IMG/VR virus record: IMGVR_UViG_3300030012_003198
Location: 1 to 27,187 of that record
Source: a virus
Length of the DNA stretch: 27,187 nucleotides
Direction: 5' to 3' (one strand)
Below the pieces are notes generated by a model, which did no database searches, was not told the origin of the DNA, and saw only the letters and a list, made by a program, of their open reading frames with translations. Of the stretch, positions 1 to 7,294 are shown piece by piece. Position 1 is the stretch's first letter; every line of letters begins with the position of its first letter. A program made the translations under genes and the position numbers.

Positions 1-1165
1 TAACTGCTGCACTTGTAGGAATCGTTGTATCATTATCATTATTTCCAATCCCATCTGCTTCATCAACAAATTTTGTTATTGTAATGTTTTCCCCTGTATC
101 TTTTAAGCTATCAAAAGCAACTGTACCAACAAAAGTTGAACCATCACTATTTGTAATTTGACTATTTACAAAGTTGCCACCTGAATCCTTTGTTTTTAAA
201 TATATATGACCACTATTGTTTTCATTTTCAATTAGCATATCCCCACTAACATCTCGTATTTGCCCACACGCTTGGAGGTTTAAATCACTTGAAACGCTTA
301 ATTGACCTGTTATATCAACTCCTGTGTTTGTTGTAATTAATTTATTGCTATTATCATAGTTTAGTTTAACAGCTTGGTCTGTAACTGTAAATAATTCATT
401 TGCTGCTCCTGCATTATTATAAACACCATAAACCCTGAAACCACCACTTGATCTATCATCAAAGAATGCTAAAATACCATCTCCACTATCAGCATCTTTT
501 ATATATGGTCCAAAGGTTGTATCTGCTCCACTTCCCAATAAGAGAGCTTGGTCAAATTTTACGTTTTGTGAAGAATCAATAGTAATTGCAGTTGAACTTG
601 CATTGTCATCAATACCTAAACTTGTAATATTACCACTAAAAGTTCCGACTAATGCTTCTAAATTCCCAATTACTAAATCTGCTTTTGCATATCCAGTACC
701 ACTTGTATTTACTGTTGTTAATGGTTCTTCTGTTAGATCTTTAAATAATTTATATTTACCATCTCCTGCATCTCTAAAAAATCCACTATAAAGTGTAGTA
801 CTTGATGGATGATATTTACCATAGAATCCTATATCAACTGCATCAGTAGAAGTATTGTTGTTAGCAAGAACAATTAATGGATCTTTTACAGTTAATGTAT
901 CAGTTCCTACTGTTGTTGTACTTCCTTCAACTACTAAATCACCTACAACTGTTAGATTACCACCAAATTTACCATTACCAGAAGCATGAAATTGTACAGT
1001 TGGAGTTACCCCTATTCCAATTTGTGTTGTTGAAATATAAAGAGGAGTAGTATTACCTAATCCATCTGTTATCTGTTTTGCAGTTCCACCTATTGCATCA
1101 TTGTCTATCGCTTTTAATAAAGCATCATAGGTATCTTTTATCTTTGTACTTGTTAATGTAGCCAA
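1..1165 (-). CDS. Phage fibre-like structural protein (N-terminal part, cut by window edge)
   Basis: The frame is open from a TTG codon at 1165 to the window edge, giving 388 residues of an unfinished protein. It begins MATLTSTKIKDTYDALLKAI and is rich in Thr, Ser, Asn, Gly and Asp. It has short beta-type stretches such as GGNLTVVGDLVVEGSTTTVG, as seen in trimeric tail fibre or appendage proteins of marine phages. No ATG lies in frame upstream, and the N-terminal residues fit the family start as I remember it, so TTG is my choice despite being rare. It is the last gene of the head/connector run, where a fibre gene would be expected. No receptor-binding or chaperone domain can be seen because the C-terminus is missing. 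The structural role is likely; the exact role is inferred. Confidence 0.7.
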   Translation of the reverse strand, partial: MATLTSTKIKDTYDALLKAIDNDAIGGTAKQITDGLGNTTPLYISTTQIGIGVTPTVQFHASGNGKFGGNLTVVGDLVVEGSTTTVGTDTLTVKDPLIVLANNNTSTDAVDIGFYGKYHPSSTTLYSGFFRDAGDGKYKLFKDLTEEPLTTVNTSGTGYAKADLVIGNLEALVGTFSGNITSLGIDDNASSTAITIDSSQNVKFDQALLLGSGADTTFGPYIKDADSGDGILAFFDDRSSGGFRVYGVYNNAGAANELFTVTDQAVKLNYDNSNKLITTNTGVDITGQLSVSSDLNLQACGQIRDVSGDMLIENENNSGHIYLKTKDSGGNFVNSQITNSDGSTFVGTVAFDSLKDTGENITITKFVDEADGIGNNDNDTTIPTSAAV

Positions 1166-1231
1166 TTTTATTACTTTTTAAATAAGTTAATAATTTTTTT
1201 ATATTTGCCATTTTAGGCTTATAAGATTTTT

Positions 1232-1735
1232 TTATAATACCCATCCTTCAAAACTAGCATCCTTGTCTGGATACACATCTGCGTTAGAATTTGTATAATA
1301 TTCACTAAATTTACTTGGAGCATTAAATTGCATATAACTAATAAATCTATCCGTATAATACTGGGCTAAATTTCTAGATTTTTCTATTAAAAAATCAATT
1401 TCATTCTTATCAACTGTATTAGCATTTTCACTAGATGGTTTAAAAACTCCTTTATTAGCAATACTATAACTTGCAAATGGTAAATATTCGACCATAGCCC
1501 AGTGAATAACCATAGGTTTTATATAATCATTAACTAAAGTTAAATAATCACCAGATAGTGTACTTGCAACTATATCAGCACTTATTTTGTTAAATAAATC
1601 AGAACCTAAATAATTTTGTATATGTATATCTTGTGCTATTTTAATAAATTGTATAAACCGATCTGTGTCAACGTTACCATTAACAGCTGTATACTTTACT
1701 AAATCGTTTCTAGTTATAAATAATGCTTGTGCCAT
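1232..1735 (-). CDS. Head-tail connector-like protein
   Basis: This 167-residue protein is mostly helical by appearance and starts MAQALFITRNDLVKYTAVNG. It follows the portal gene with a 2-base gap, the usual place of a gp6-type connector or head-completion protein. The phrases NVDTDRFIQFIKIAQDIHIQ and PDKDASFEGWVL recall a conserved family that sits next to the portal in Bacteroidetes phages (DUF6712-like, from memory). It would bind the portal ring and join head to tail. The connector role rests on position and remembered resemblance, not on a catalytic motif. It could instead be another neck protein. Confidence 0.55.
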   Translation of the reverse strand: MAQALFITRNDLVKYTAVNGNVDTDRFIQFIKIAQDIHIQNYLGSDLFNKISADIVASTLSGDYLTLVNDYIKPMVIHWAMVEYLPFASYSIANKGVFKPSSENANTVDKNEIDFLIEKSRNLAQYYTDRFISYMQFNAPSKFSEYYTNSNADVYPDKDASFEGWVL

Positions 1736-1737
1736 AG

Positions 1738-3522
1738 TTATTTTTTATAATTTGGATGATGACCATCATTGTCCATGTCTTTTGGTGGTTTCTTGGAATC
1801 TTTCCATCCTCTTGGTTTAGCCTCATATGTTTTAGGAATGCTTTCAACCTCAACAAAGTCCTTTATTTTATCTGATTTTTTTATGTATTTACCATTTGTT
1901 TTTTTCTTCAATCTATATAACTGCTCACTCCAATAATGTCCACAATTTACTCCTCCTTTAAATCTAAAAAGATCATATGGTTTTCCTTTATGTCCGAAAG
2001 ATTTATTTACTCCGCTTTTAGAGGCTGCATCAATATCCTCTATTCTATACACCATATTTCTTTGCATTAATGCTTTACAAAACTCTCTCGAGTTTCCGCT
2101 AGAATATTTTTCAGCATATTTATATCTAACTTTATAAAAACTTTTATCTAATACAGAAAAATCCCCTTTTCCAGTTTTTAAATTAGGAATAGACATTGCT
2201 ATTTTTTTTAAAAAACTTCTCTTTTCTTCTATTAATTGATTAGCCCAAGATTCAATATCTTTATTTTCATTAGAATATTCTCTTTCATCTACCAATTCCC
2301 ATTCATCATTTATTTCTTCACCATTTAAGTTTTCTAATATATCTAATGCGACATCATCAGAAAGCTCACTAGAAGTGTCTGAGGACATTTTTATACCTGT
2401 TTCTTGCTCTTTAGTTTCTTCATCTTCTATTTCTTCTACTTCAGTAAACTCTAAAGGTTGTAAAGTTTTAAAATATAAATTTAAAGAAATATCATTAACA
2501 GCTAATATTTCATAAAAAGAGTCTATTAATAATTCTTGGTAGTTTTTAATAACTATATTATCAAATAATAGAGATGCGGTTTTTATTTCGTCAGCATTAT
2601 TTCCTAAACCACTATTACCATCTTTTATACCTAATAATAAAGGTGAAGTAATTCTATGCGCTATAATTAATTTCTTTATACATTCATTTGATAAATATTC
2701 GTAATGATTTGGGGCATCATTTAAAGGTATATCGTCAATTGTTGTTTTACTTTCTGCATTATTATTAAAAGCTACAATTACTTTTTCACCTTGACTTCCT
2801 GTTAATTTGTTTAAAACATCAGATTTAACTTGTAATTGTTTCTCTCTATCAGGAACTCCGTTATTAAAGTTTACTACTTTAGTTCCGGAAAAACCACATT
2901 GAACTTCATTTATTAAATAATCAGCTACTTCTTCTTCTAGCTCTGCATACGCTAACCCACCTTGATAATCTACAGGAGCATAATAATCATAGCCAGATAC
3001 ATATCTTTTTATAATTATAACTTCTGATGTTTTTTTATTACCAAAACCAAACGCAGGAATTCTTTCAGGTTGTTCTGAGGGCTTTATTTTACTCCAGTTA
3101 TGATGATAATAATAAGCTTCAATTTCTCCCTTCTTGTTGCACTTTTCTGCTCTTAATGTTTGTCTTGGAAAATGTTCTGCTTTTATAACTTTCCCGTTTT
3201 TATAAATTATTTGCATACTTGCTTCACCTAATAACTTAAGATCTTGACAAGTTTTTCTAATATCTTTATTAGCAAATATAGAGCGCATTTGAGCATATTC
3301 ATCTGGTTTTTTATTTGAATCAGAAGCGTCTAATCCTTTTCCGTAAACCATATTAACAACACCATTTATAATAGCATTATTTGTGGCGCTACCATTATAT
3401 CTATCTATAATATATTGATAATAATTATTGTCATCACCATAATTTATCCAATCTTTATTTTTATTTTCAATTATTTTTGGTCTATTGTAGTTTGATAAAT
3501 TTAATATATGTAAATTGTCCAT
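1738..3522 (-). CDS. Portal protein with an added C-terminal Cys/His domain
   Basis: At 594 residues this is longer than a typical portal of 400-500. Residues 1-360 look like the portal core. The stretch around 285-335, with AHRITSPLLLGIKDG followed by GLGNNADEIKTASLLFDN, is the signature I know from flavobacterial phage portals. An acidic linker (about 361-415) leads to a basic C-terminal domain (420-594). That domain has Cys482 in SREFCKALM, a YRIEDIDAAS segment, and Cys527 and His529 in GGVNCGHYW. This pattern resembles the C-terminal half of Mu gpF-like minor head proteins, so portal and minor head functions may be fused. It forms the dodecameric DNA gate of the head. The start shares one base with the stop of the preceding gene (TAATG). 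Confidence 0.85.
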   Translation of the reverse strand: MDNLHILNLSNYNRPKIIENKNKDWINYGDDNNYYQYIIDRYNGSATNNAIINGVVNMVYGKGLDASDSNKKPDEYAQMRSIFANKDIRKTCQDLKLLGEASMQIIYKNGKVIKAEHFPRQTLRAEKCNKKGEIEAYYYHHNWSKIKPSEQPERIPAFGFGNKKTSEVIIIKRYVSGYDYYAPVDYQGGLAYAELEEEVADYLINEVQCGFSGTKVVNFNNGVPDREKQLQVKSDVLNKLTGSQGEKVIVAFNNNAESKTTIDDIPLNDAPNHYEYLSNECIKKLIIAHRITSPLLLGIKDGNSGLGNNADEIKTASLLFDNIVIKNYQELLIDSFYEILAVNDISLNLYFKTLQPLEFTEVEEIEDEETKEQETGIKMSSDTSSELSDDVALDILENLNGEEINDEWELVDEREYSNENKDIESWANQLIEEKRSFLKKIAMSIPNLKTGKGDFSVLDKSFYKVRYKYAEKYSSGNSREFCKALMQRNMVYRIEDIDAASKSGVNKSFGHKGKPYDLFRFKGGVNCGHYWSEQLYRLKKKTNGKYIKKSDKIKDFVEVESIPKTYEAKPRGWKDSKKPPKDMDNDGHHPNYKK

Positions 3523-3869
3523 TATATAATTATAAATTCGTTAGTACTACTATGTGTTGTGTATTCTCCACTATTAACAGTATAATCTAAAACCTGTTGA
3601 TTAGTACAGAATATCTTATCTTTAAAAATTAGACTCCCACTATTATCAGTTATTTCTAATATATAAAAATTATTTTCTTTTAAATCAAAATTTGAACCAA
3701 ATTGATAATAATATTTTACATTTTGAAATACACCAGAAACATTTTGAGAATGAACATTTTTATTTTCACTCTCTGAAATTATACTAACATTATATGTAGT
3801 AGTAGTCACATAATCACGTGGTATAAATTTTATAAACTGAGCAGCATTAGTCTCTTGTAGTATTATCAT
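3522..3869 (-). CDS. Small beta-rich virion-associated protein, function unknown
   Basis: This 115-residue protein appears all-beta, with many Thr, Ser, Tyr and Asn residues and the ending STNEFIII. I recognise the sequence style (LIFKDKIFCTNQQ, then the NEFIII end) from structural clusters of Bacteroidetes phages, but no function is known to me. It lies between the tail tube gene and the portal gene. It is separated from the tail tube by a terminator-like hairpin (3906-3926) and is joined to the portal by a TAATG junction. A minor head decoration or neck protein is possible. It needs either readthrough of that hairpin or its own promoter in the roughly 35 A/T-rich bases before its ATG. Confidence 0.6.
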   Translation of the reverse strand: MIILQETNAAQFIKFIPRDYVTTTTYNVSIISESENKNVHSQNVSGVFQNVKYYYQFGSNFDLKENNFYILEITDNSGSLIFKDKIFCTNQQVLDYTVNSGEYTTHSSTNEFIII

Positions 3870-3905
3870 ATATATACAATAAAAAAAACAACTATTTGTT
3901 ATAAT

Positions 3906-3926
3906 AAAAAAGGGGCTTTTGCCCCT
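3906..3926 (-). terminator. Rho-independent terminator after the tail tube gene
   Basis: Read on the minus strand, AGGGGC AAAA GCCCCT forms a 6-bp GC-rich stem with a 4-base loop, followed directly by a run of six T. It lies 28 bases after the stop codon of the tail tube gene. It is one of the very few GC-rich spots in the region, which makes a chance match unlikely. Confidence 0.85.
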
Positions 3927-3953
3927 CTTTTAAATAATATCTAGAAAAGTATT

Positions 3954-4505
3954 TTAGAAATCTGAACCAGCTGTTACTGTAACAGTAGCACTTCCCATAC
4001 CAGCGTATGGATCAGCAGATGTTGGTGAATCAACAAAATTAGCAGGTTTTACCTCTTGCCCGGTGAAGCTTAAAGTATATCCACTTAAATCCGCCATACC
4101 AGCACCAGTTACAATAGTACCACCACTAACTTCAGCGCCATGTTCTAATCCCATAACAAAAACATTACCATTATAATCCTCAACAGCGATGTGAGGTCTT
4201 CCGTAAGCTAATAATTTAATTTCTTTATTATCAGCTTTAGATAATTTATGTAAAGTTAAGTTTAGTGTTTGCTCAAAGAAAGTTGTACCATTTTCTCTAG
4301 ATGCTGTCACTGTTTGTTCAAACGATGAATTTCCTTTTAATTCATATTTATAAGCAGTAAATGTTCCAGTCATATCAGTAATCTGATCATCCGTATCCTG
4401 TGTAACAGTACCGAACGAACCGAAATCAGTAAAATAAACATTTTTTATTCCACCAACTACATCTTTACATGGTTCAATTCTACCTTTAGTTAACGTACAT
4501 GCCAT
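3954..4505 (-). CDS. Major tail (tube) protein
   Basis: The protein has 183 residues and starts MACTLTKGRIEPCKDVVGGI, a beginning I associate with tail tube proteins of flavobacterial siphoviruses. It is beta-rich, with repeated Gly/Thr/Val strands and a soft Thr/Val-rich C-terminus, and has no transmembrane segment. It would stack as hexameric rings to form the tail tube. Strong hairpin terminators lie both before it (4523-4557, after the capsid gene) and after it (3906-3926). That arrangement suits a highly expressed structural gene. A head decoration protein is the main alternative. Confidence 0.65.
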   Translation of the reverse strand: MACTLTKGRIEPCKDVVGGIKNVYFTDFGSFGTVTQDTDDQITDMTGTFTAYKYELKGNSSFEQTVTASRENGTTFFEQTLNLTLHKLSKADNKEIKLLAYGRPHIAVEDYNGNVFVMGLEHGAEVSGGTIVTGAGMADLSGYTLSFTGQEVKPANFVDSPTSADPYAGMGSATVTVTAGSDF

Positions 4506-4522
4506 AAGTTTTATTTTTAATT

Positions 4523-4557
4523 AAAAAAAGGTAGGTAGATTAATTTCCACCTACCTT
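4523..4557 (-). terminator. Rho-independent terminator after the capsid gene
   Basis: On the minus strand AAGGTAGGT pairs with ACCTACCTT, a 9-bp stem with a 12-base loop, followed by a run of seven T counted from the stem end. It begins 25 bases after the capsid stop. It ends only about 18 bases before the tail tube ATG, too close for a full promoter. It probably acts as a partial terminator or 3' end stabiliser. Confidence 0.85.
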
Positions 4558-4581
4558 ATTTTATTGTTATACAATTATTTA

Positions 4582-5529
4582 TTATGCAAGAGTTAATAAA
4601 ACACAATCAGAACCAATACCATATTGAATTCCACTTGTAAATCTCATTATAACTCTAACATTTTGAGATCCGTCAAGGTCTGCCATATCTAGCACCTTTA
4701 CTTCGTTATGGTCTGATAATAGACCCGTGCCAAAAAATAAATTAGATTTTTGGGCAGCAACAGCGTGATCACTTGGCATTCCAGGAGCAAGTATTACTCT
4801 TATACCTTCATAAGATAAAGCATTACCCATATTATACCATTGTGAACCTTTATTATCGTATCCTTGAGCTCCAACTCCGTTAGCTGCATAACCACCTAAA
4901 TGTCTAACATATGCTTGATAAGCAACTGGTGGTAAGTAAATCCCTAAATCTTCTTTACCATAAACAGCATTAGGAATAGAATCAACTATATTTCCTAATA
5001 AACTATTAATGTTAGAAGATGTAAAAGATGTTTCTGATCCATTAGAAGCGTCATTAACATCTCCATCAGCAGCCATTAAAACTGTGAATCCATCAAATTC
5101 TCCTGCATTTCCATTAACACCAGCCCATATATTTTGTTCTGTTTTTTCAGCAACTAAACCAGCAACGTGGCTAATTAAGAAATCACTAAACTTAGGAGGC
5201 ATATTATCAAATGCAGAATATCCCATTTGAATAGCTTCCCAATCTGATCTAAAATCTTTTTTACAAAGTTCTAAATTAACTTGAAACTCTTCAGGTTGTA
5301 ATATTCTTTCTGTTAATGTTACAGTTGCAGTATCAGTAAAATCACAAGAAGCATCTTTGATTACATTAGAATCAGTTGCAACTTTTTTAATTACCTCTTT
5401 AAACTTAACATTTGGTTTTATCTCAATATTCCCTCCATCAAGAGTAGAACCTGAGAGTAATGCAGCACTAATATACTTACCGGCAAATTCTCCAGCGTAT
5501 GTGCTCGTAATTGATGTAGTAGTAGCCAT
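4582..5529 (-). CDS. Major capsid protein (HK97-fold type)
   Basis: The 315-residue protein is the expected size for a compact HK97-fold capsid subunit. It is preceded by an acidic scaffold-like gene and a prohead protease, the classic head assembly order. The N-terminal part is Ser/Thr-rich, residues 80-130 contain the helix-rich stretch expected for the spine helix region, and the C-terminal half has the beta/Gly-rich pattern of the A and P domains. The wording LQPEEFQVNLELCKKDFRSDW is familiar from Bacteroidetes phage capsid proteins. It would assemble into the icosahedral shell. A strong hairpin terminator follows it. Confidence 0.85.
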   Translation of the reverse strand: MATTTSITSTYAGEFAGKYISAALLSGSTLDGGNIEIKPNVKFKEVIKKVATDSNVIKDASCDFTDTATVTLTERILQPEEFQVNLELCKKDFRSDWEAIQMGYSAFDNMPPKFSDFLISHVAGLVAEKTEQNIWAGVNGNAGEFDGFTVLMAADGDVNDASNGSETSFTSSNINSLLGNIVDSIPNAVYGKEDLGIYLPPVAYQAYVRHLGGYAANGVGAQGYDNKGSQWYNMGNALSYEGIRVILAPGMPSDHAVAAQKSNLFFGTGLLSDHNEVKVLDMADLDGSQNVRVIMRFTSGIQYGIGSDCVLLTLA

Positions 5530-5540
5530 TTTTATTTATT

Positions 5541-6158
5541 TTAATTTAGGTTTAATATTCTATTTAATACGCGATCTTTAACAGTATGTTGTCTTTTTTT
5601 AGCATACAAATTAAATTTCTTTTCTTCTTTACCTTCAGGATTATGTGATACTTTTTCACTTTCTTCTAATTCTACAGGTTTATTTTTACTTAACATTTCT
5701 GTTACAGCAAGACCAACTTCTTCAGCAACTTCTTCAGACATTTCTTCTTTTTCTTTTTTCATATCTTCAATCATTGCTTTTATTTCGTCTACAGCTGATT
5801 TCAATTCTTGTCTTGTAACATACTCAGCTTTAACTTCTTCTTCTTCTAGTTGTTCAGATGATTCTATTTCTTCGGATTCTTCAGATTCTTCAGATTCTTC
5901 CATTATATCAGAAATAATACCTTCTTCTTTTATAACTAAAATTTTACCATCCTCTAATTTATAATCACCAACGGGTAAAGCAACTTTATCTTCCTCGGTA
6001 ACTATAAAAATAGGTTGATCTTTTTCAAATGATTCTGCTTCTATAACAGTACCATTTTCTAACTTCATTTGTGCTAATTCTATTTTTTCTTCAACAGAAG
6101 ATTCATTTTCAACACCTAGAAGTTCTTTTACTTGATTTAACATTTCTAATGGTTTCAT
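5541..6158 (-). CDS. Acidic capsid scaffolding protein
   Basis: This 205-residue protein is very rich in Glu and Lys, with a run of EES repeats near residue 90 and a predicted coiled coil at about 115-150 (KSAVDEIKAMIEDMKKEKEE). Residues 30-75 hold a small module (ENGTVIEAESFEKDQ, then LPVGDYKLEDGKILV) that I have seen in scaffold-position proteins of Bacteroidetes phages. The C-terminus is basic (KKRQHTVKDRVLNRIL), as in scaffolds that bind the capsid through a basic tail. It sits immediately before the capsid gene with an 11-base gap. It should fill the prohead and be removed by the upstream protease. Confidence 0.7.
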   Translation of the reverse strand: MKPLEMLNQVKELLGVENESSVEEKIELAQMKLENGTVIEAESFEKDQPIFIVTEEDKVALPVGDYKLEDGKILVIKEEGIISDIMEESEESEESEEIESSEQLEEEEVKAEYVTRQELKSAVDEIKAMIEDMKKEKEEMSEEVAEEVGLAVTEMLSKNKPVELEESEKVSHNPEGKEEKKFNLYAKKRQHTVKDRVLNRILNLN

Positions 6159-6187
6159 AGTATTATAATAATTTATAAATTGTTTTG

Positions 6188-6328
6188 TTATATTTTCCCT
6201 ATACCCTGTGCTTGATAACTACCATCACAACATTTTCTTGAATAAGTTAATTGGTCTTTACATAAACAACCACGTTTATTTGTTTTAGGACTAGTATAAT
6301 ATCTATTGTCCTCATATTTTTTTTTCAT
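6188..6328 (-). CDS. 46-aa Cys-rich protein of unknown function
   Basis: The frame starts at an ATG that overlaps the protease stop by 4 bases (ATGA), a strong sign of a coupled real gene. The 46-residue product has four Cys in a CxC...CC pattern (RGCLCKDQLTYSRKCCDGSY) and ends QAQGIGKI. The phrase YSRKCCDG..QAQGIG is one I recall from small proteins and fibre segments of Bacteroidetes phages. A knot or zinc site is possible. No function can be assigned. Confidence 0.65.
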   Translation of the reverse strand: MKKKYEDNRYYTSPKTNKRGCLCKDQLTYSRKCCDGSYQAQGIGKI

Positions 6329-7260
6329 CCTAATTCTTTTAATTTAGATTCACTCCATCTTTTAGCTGCTAAACCTCCCCATAAATAAAACGATATTGTC
6401 CCGCAAGCCTCATTATTAGAAGGATCAAAATATTCCTCAGCTCTTGATAAATAAGAATACATACGTTTTATAGTTTCTTTGCTTATTGGTTTACCTTGTG
6501 ATAATTGTTTTGCTCTAATCTTACCAACTTGTGTTGCACATTTATTATTTACCTTTTCATTTAATTCGAGTCCTTTTTTAGCATTGTTTTTTACAGATGT
6601 AGGATAATCAGAGTAAGATTCCATTATCATTTTCTTACCACTCTTTGTTCTTTTATCTTTGCTTATAATACCTTTTACCTGTGATAAAATTTCTTTCGCT
6701 TCTTCTTCTTCTATTTCTGAAAAATCATTAATTGGTTCATTTGGTCTTTCTAATTTATCAGCAAAATAACCCTCTATAGAAAATCCTTTTACCTTACCAG
6801 TTTTAACGAAATCATCCCAAACCTCATCATTGTTTACTTTTACAGATACCATCCAAGTTCCTATAGGTGCACTCAAATCATACTTTTTTGTTTTATCAAA
6901 TTTCTCATCTTCTACTATCCAAGATTCAACCACGGATAAACCTTGTAATGGTAACTTGTGTTCTAGTGTGGATTTATTTTGATTACCTCTCATTAAAAAC
7001 AATTCACTAGCTTTTTTTACTGTTTTTTTAGAAAAATAAATATAATATTCCTTATCGTTATTTTTTCTATAAATAGGTTTGTTAGGAATTAAAGCTGCTC
7101 CCATAAGTATTTTCTTTTCTGAATCTACTTGGGCTAATTTTAATTCTTGATTTTTTAATGCAATAAAATCTTCTTCTATTGCTGGATTCTCAACAACTGA
7201 AATTGCTTGAATGCCAGAAAACTCGTCGTTTTCGTCTATAAAAAGTTCTATAATGTCCAT
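6325..7260 (-). CDS. XkdF-like prohead protease with C-terminal extension
   Basis: Residues 1-170 fit the XkdF-type phage serine protease (Peptidase_S78_2, HK97 protease superfamily). Features are ILMGAALIPNKPIYR at 51-65, the His of TLEHK at residue 101, VVESWIVED at 110-118, and the Ser in VKGFSIEGYF at residue 161. It would cleave scaffold and capsid N-termini during prohead maturation. Residues 212-311 form a second domain starting ESYSDYPTSVKNNAKKGLEL and ending SESKLKELG, which I associate with Bacteroidetes phage head proteins and whose role is unknown. The gene lies just before the scaffold and capsid genes and is coupled to the 46-aa gene by an ATGA overlap. Confidence 0.85.
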   Translation of the reverse strand: MDIIELFIDENDEFSGIQAISVVENPAIEEDFIALKNQELKLAQVDSEKKILMGAALIPNKPIYRKNNDKEYYIYFSKKTVKKASELFLMRGNQNKSTLEHKLPLQGLSVVESWIVEDEKFDKTKKYDLSAPIGTWMVSVKVNNDEVWDDFVKTGKVKGFSIEGYFADKLERPNEPINDFSEIEEEEAKEILSQVKGIISKDKRTKSGKKMIMESYSDYPTSVKNNAKKGLELNEKVNNKCATQVGKIRAKQLSQGKPISKETIKRMYSYLSRAEEYFDPSNNEACGTISFYLWGGLAAKRWSESKLKELG

Positions 7261-7294
7261 ATATTAATAATAATTTTATTTATTTTTTGTTATA

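Noticed and set aside
1125-1211. 28-codon frame starting at ATG 1211 and overlapping the fibre-like gene start
   Set aside because: It is short and basic, has no coupling signals and overlaps the TTG-started frame, whose N-terminus looks like a known structural protein start.
5870-5900. Short tandem repeat in the scaffold gene (EES units)
   Set aside because: It is an in-frame low-complexity acidic stretch normal for scaffolds, not a separate repeat element or CRISPR.
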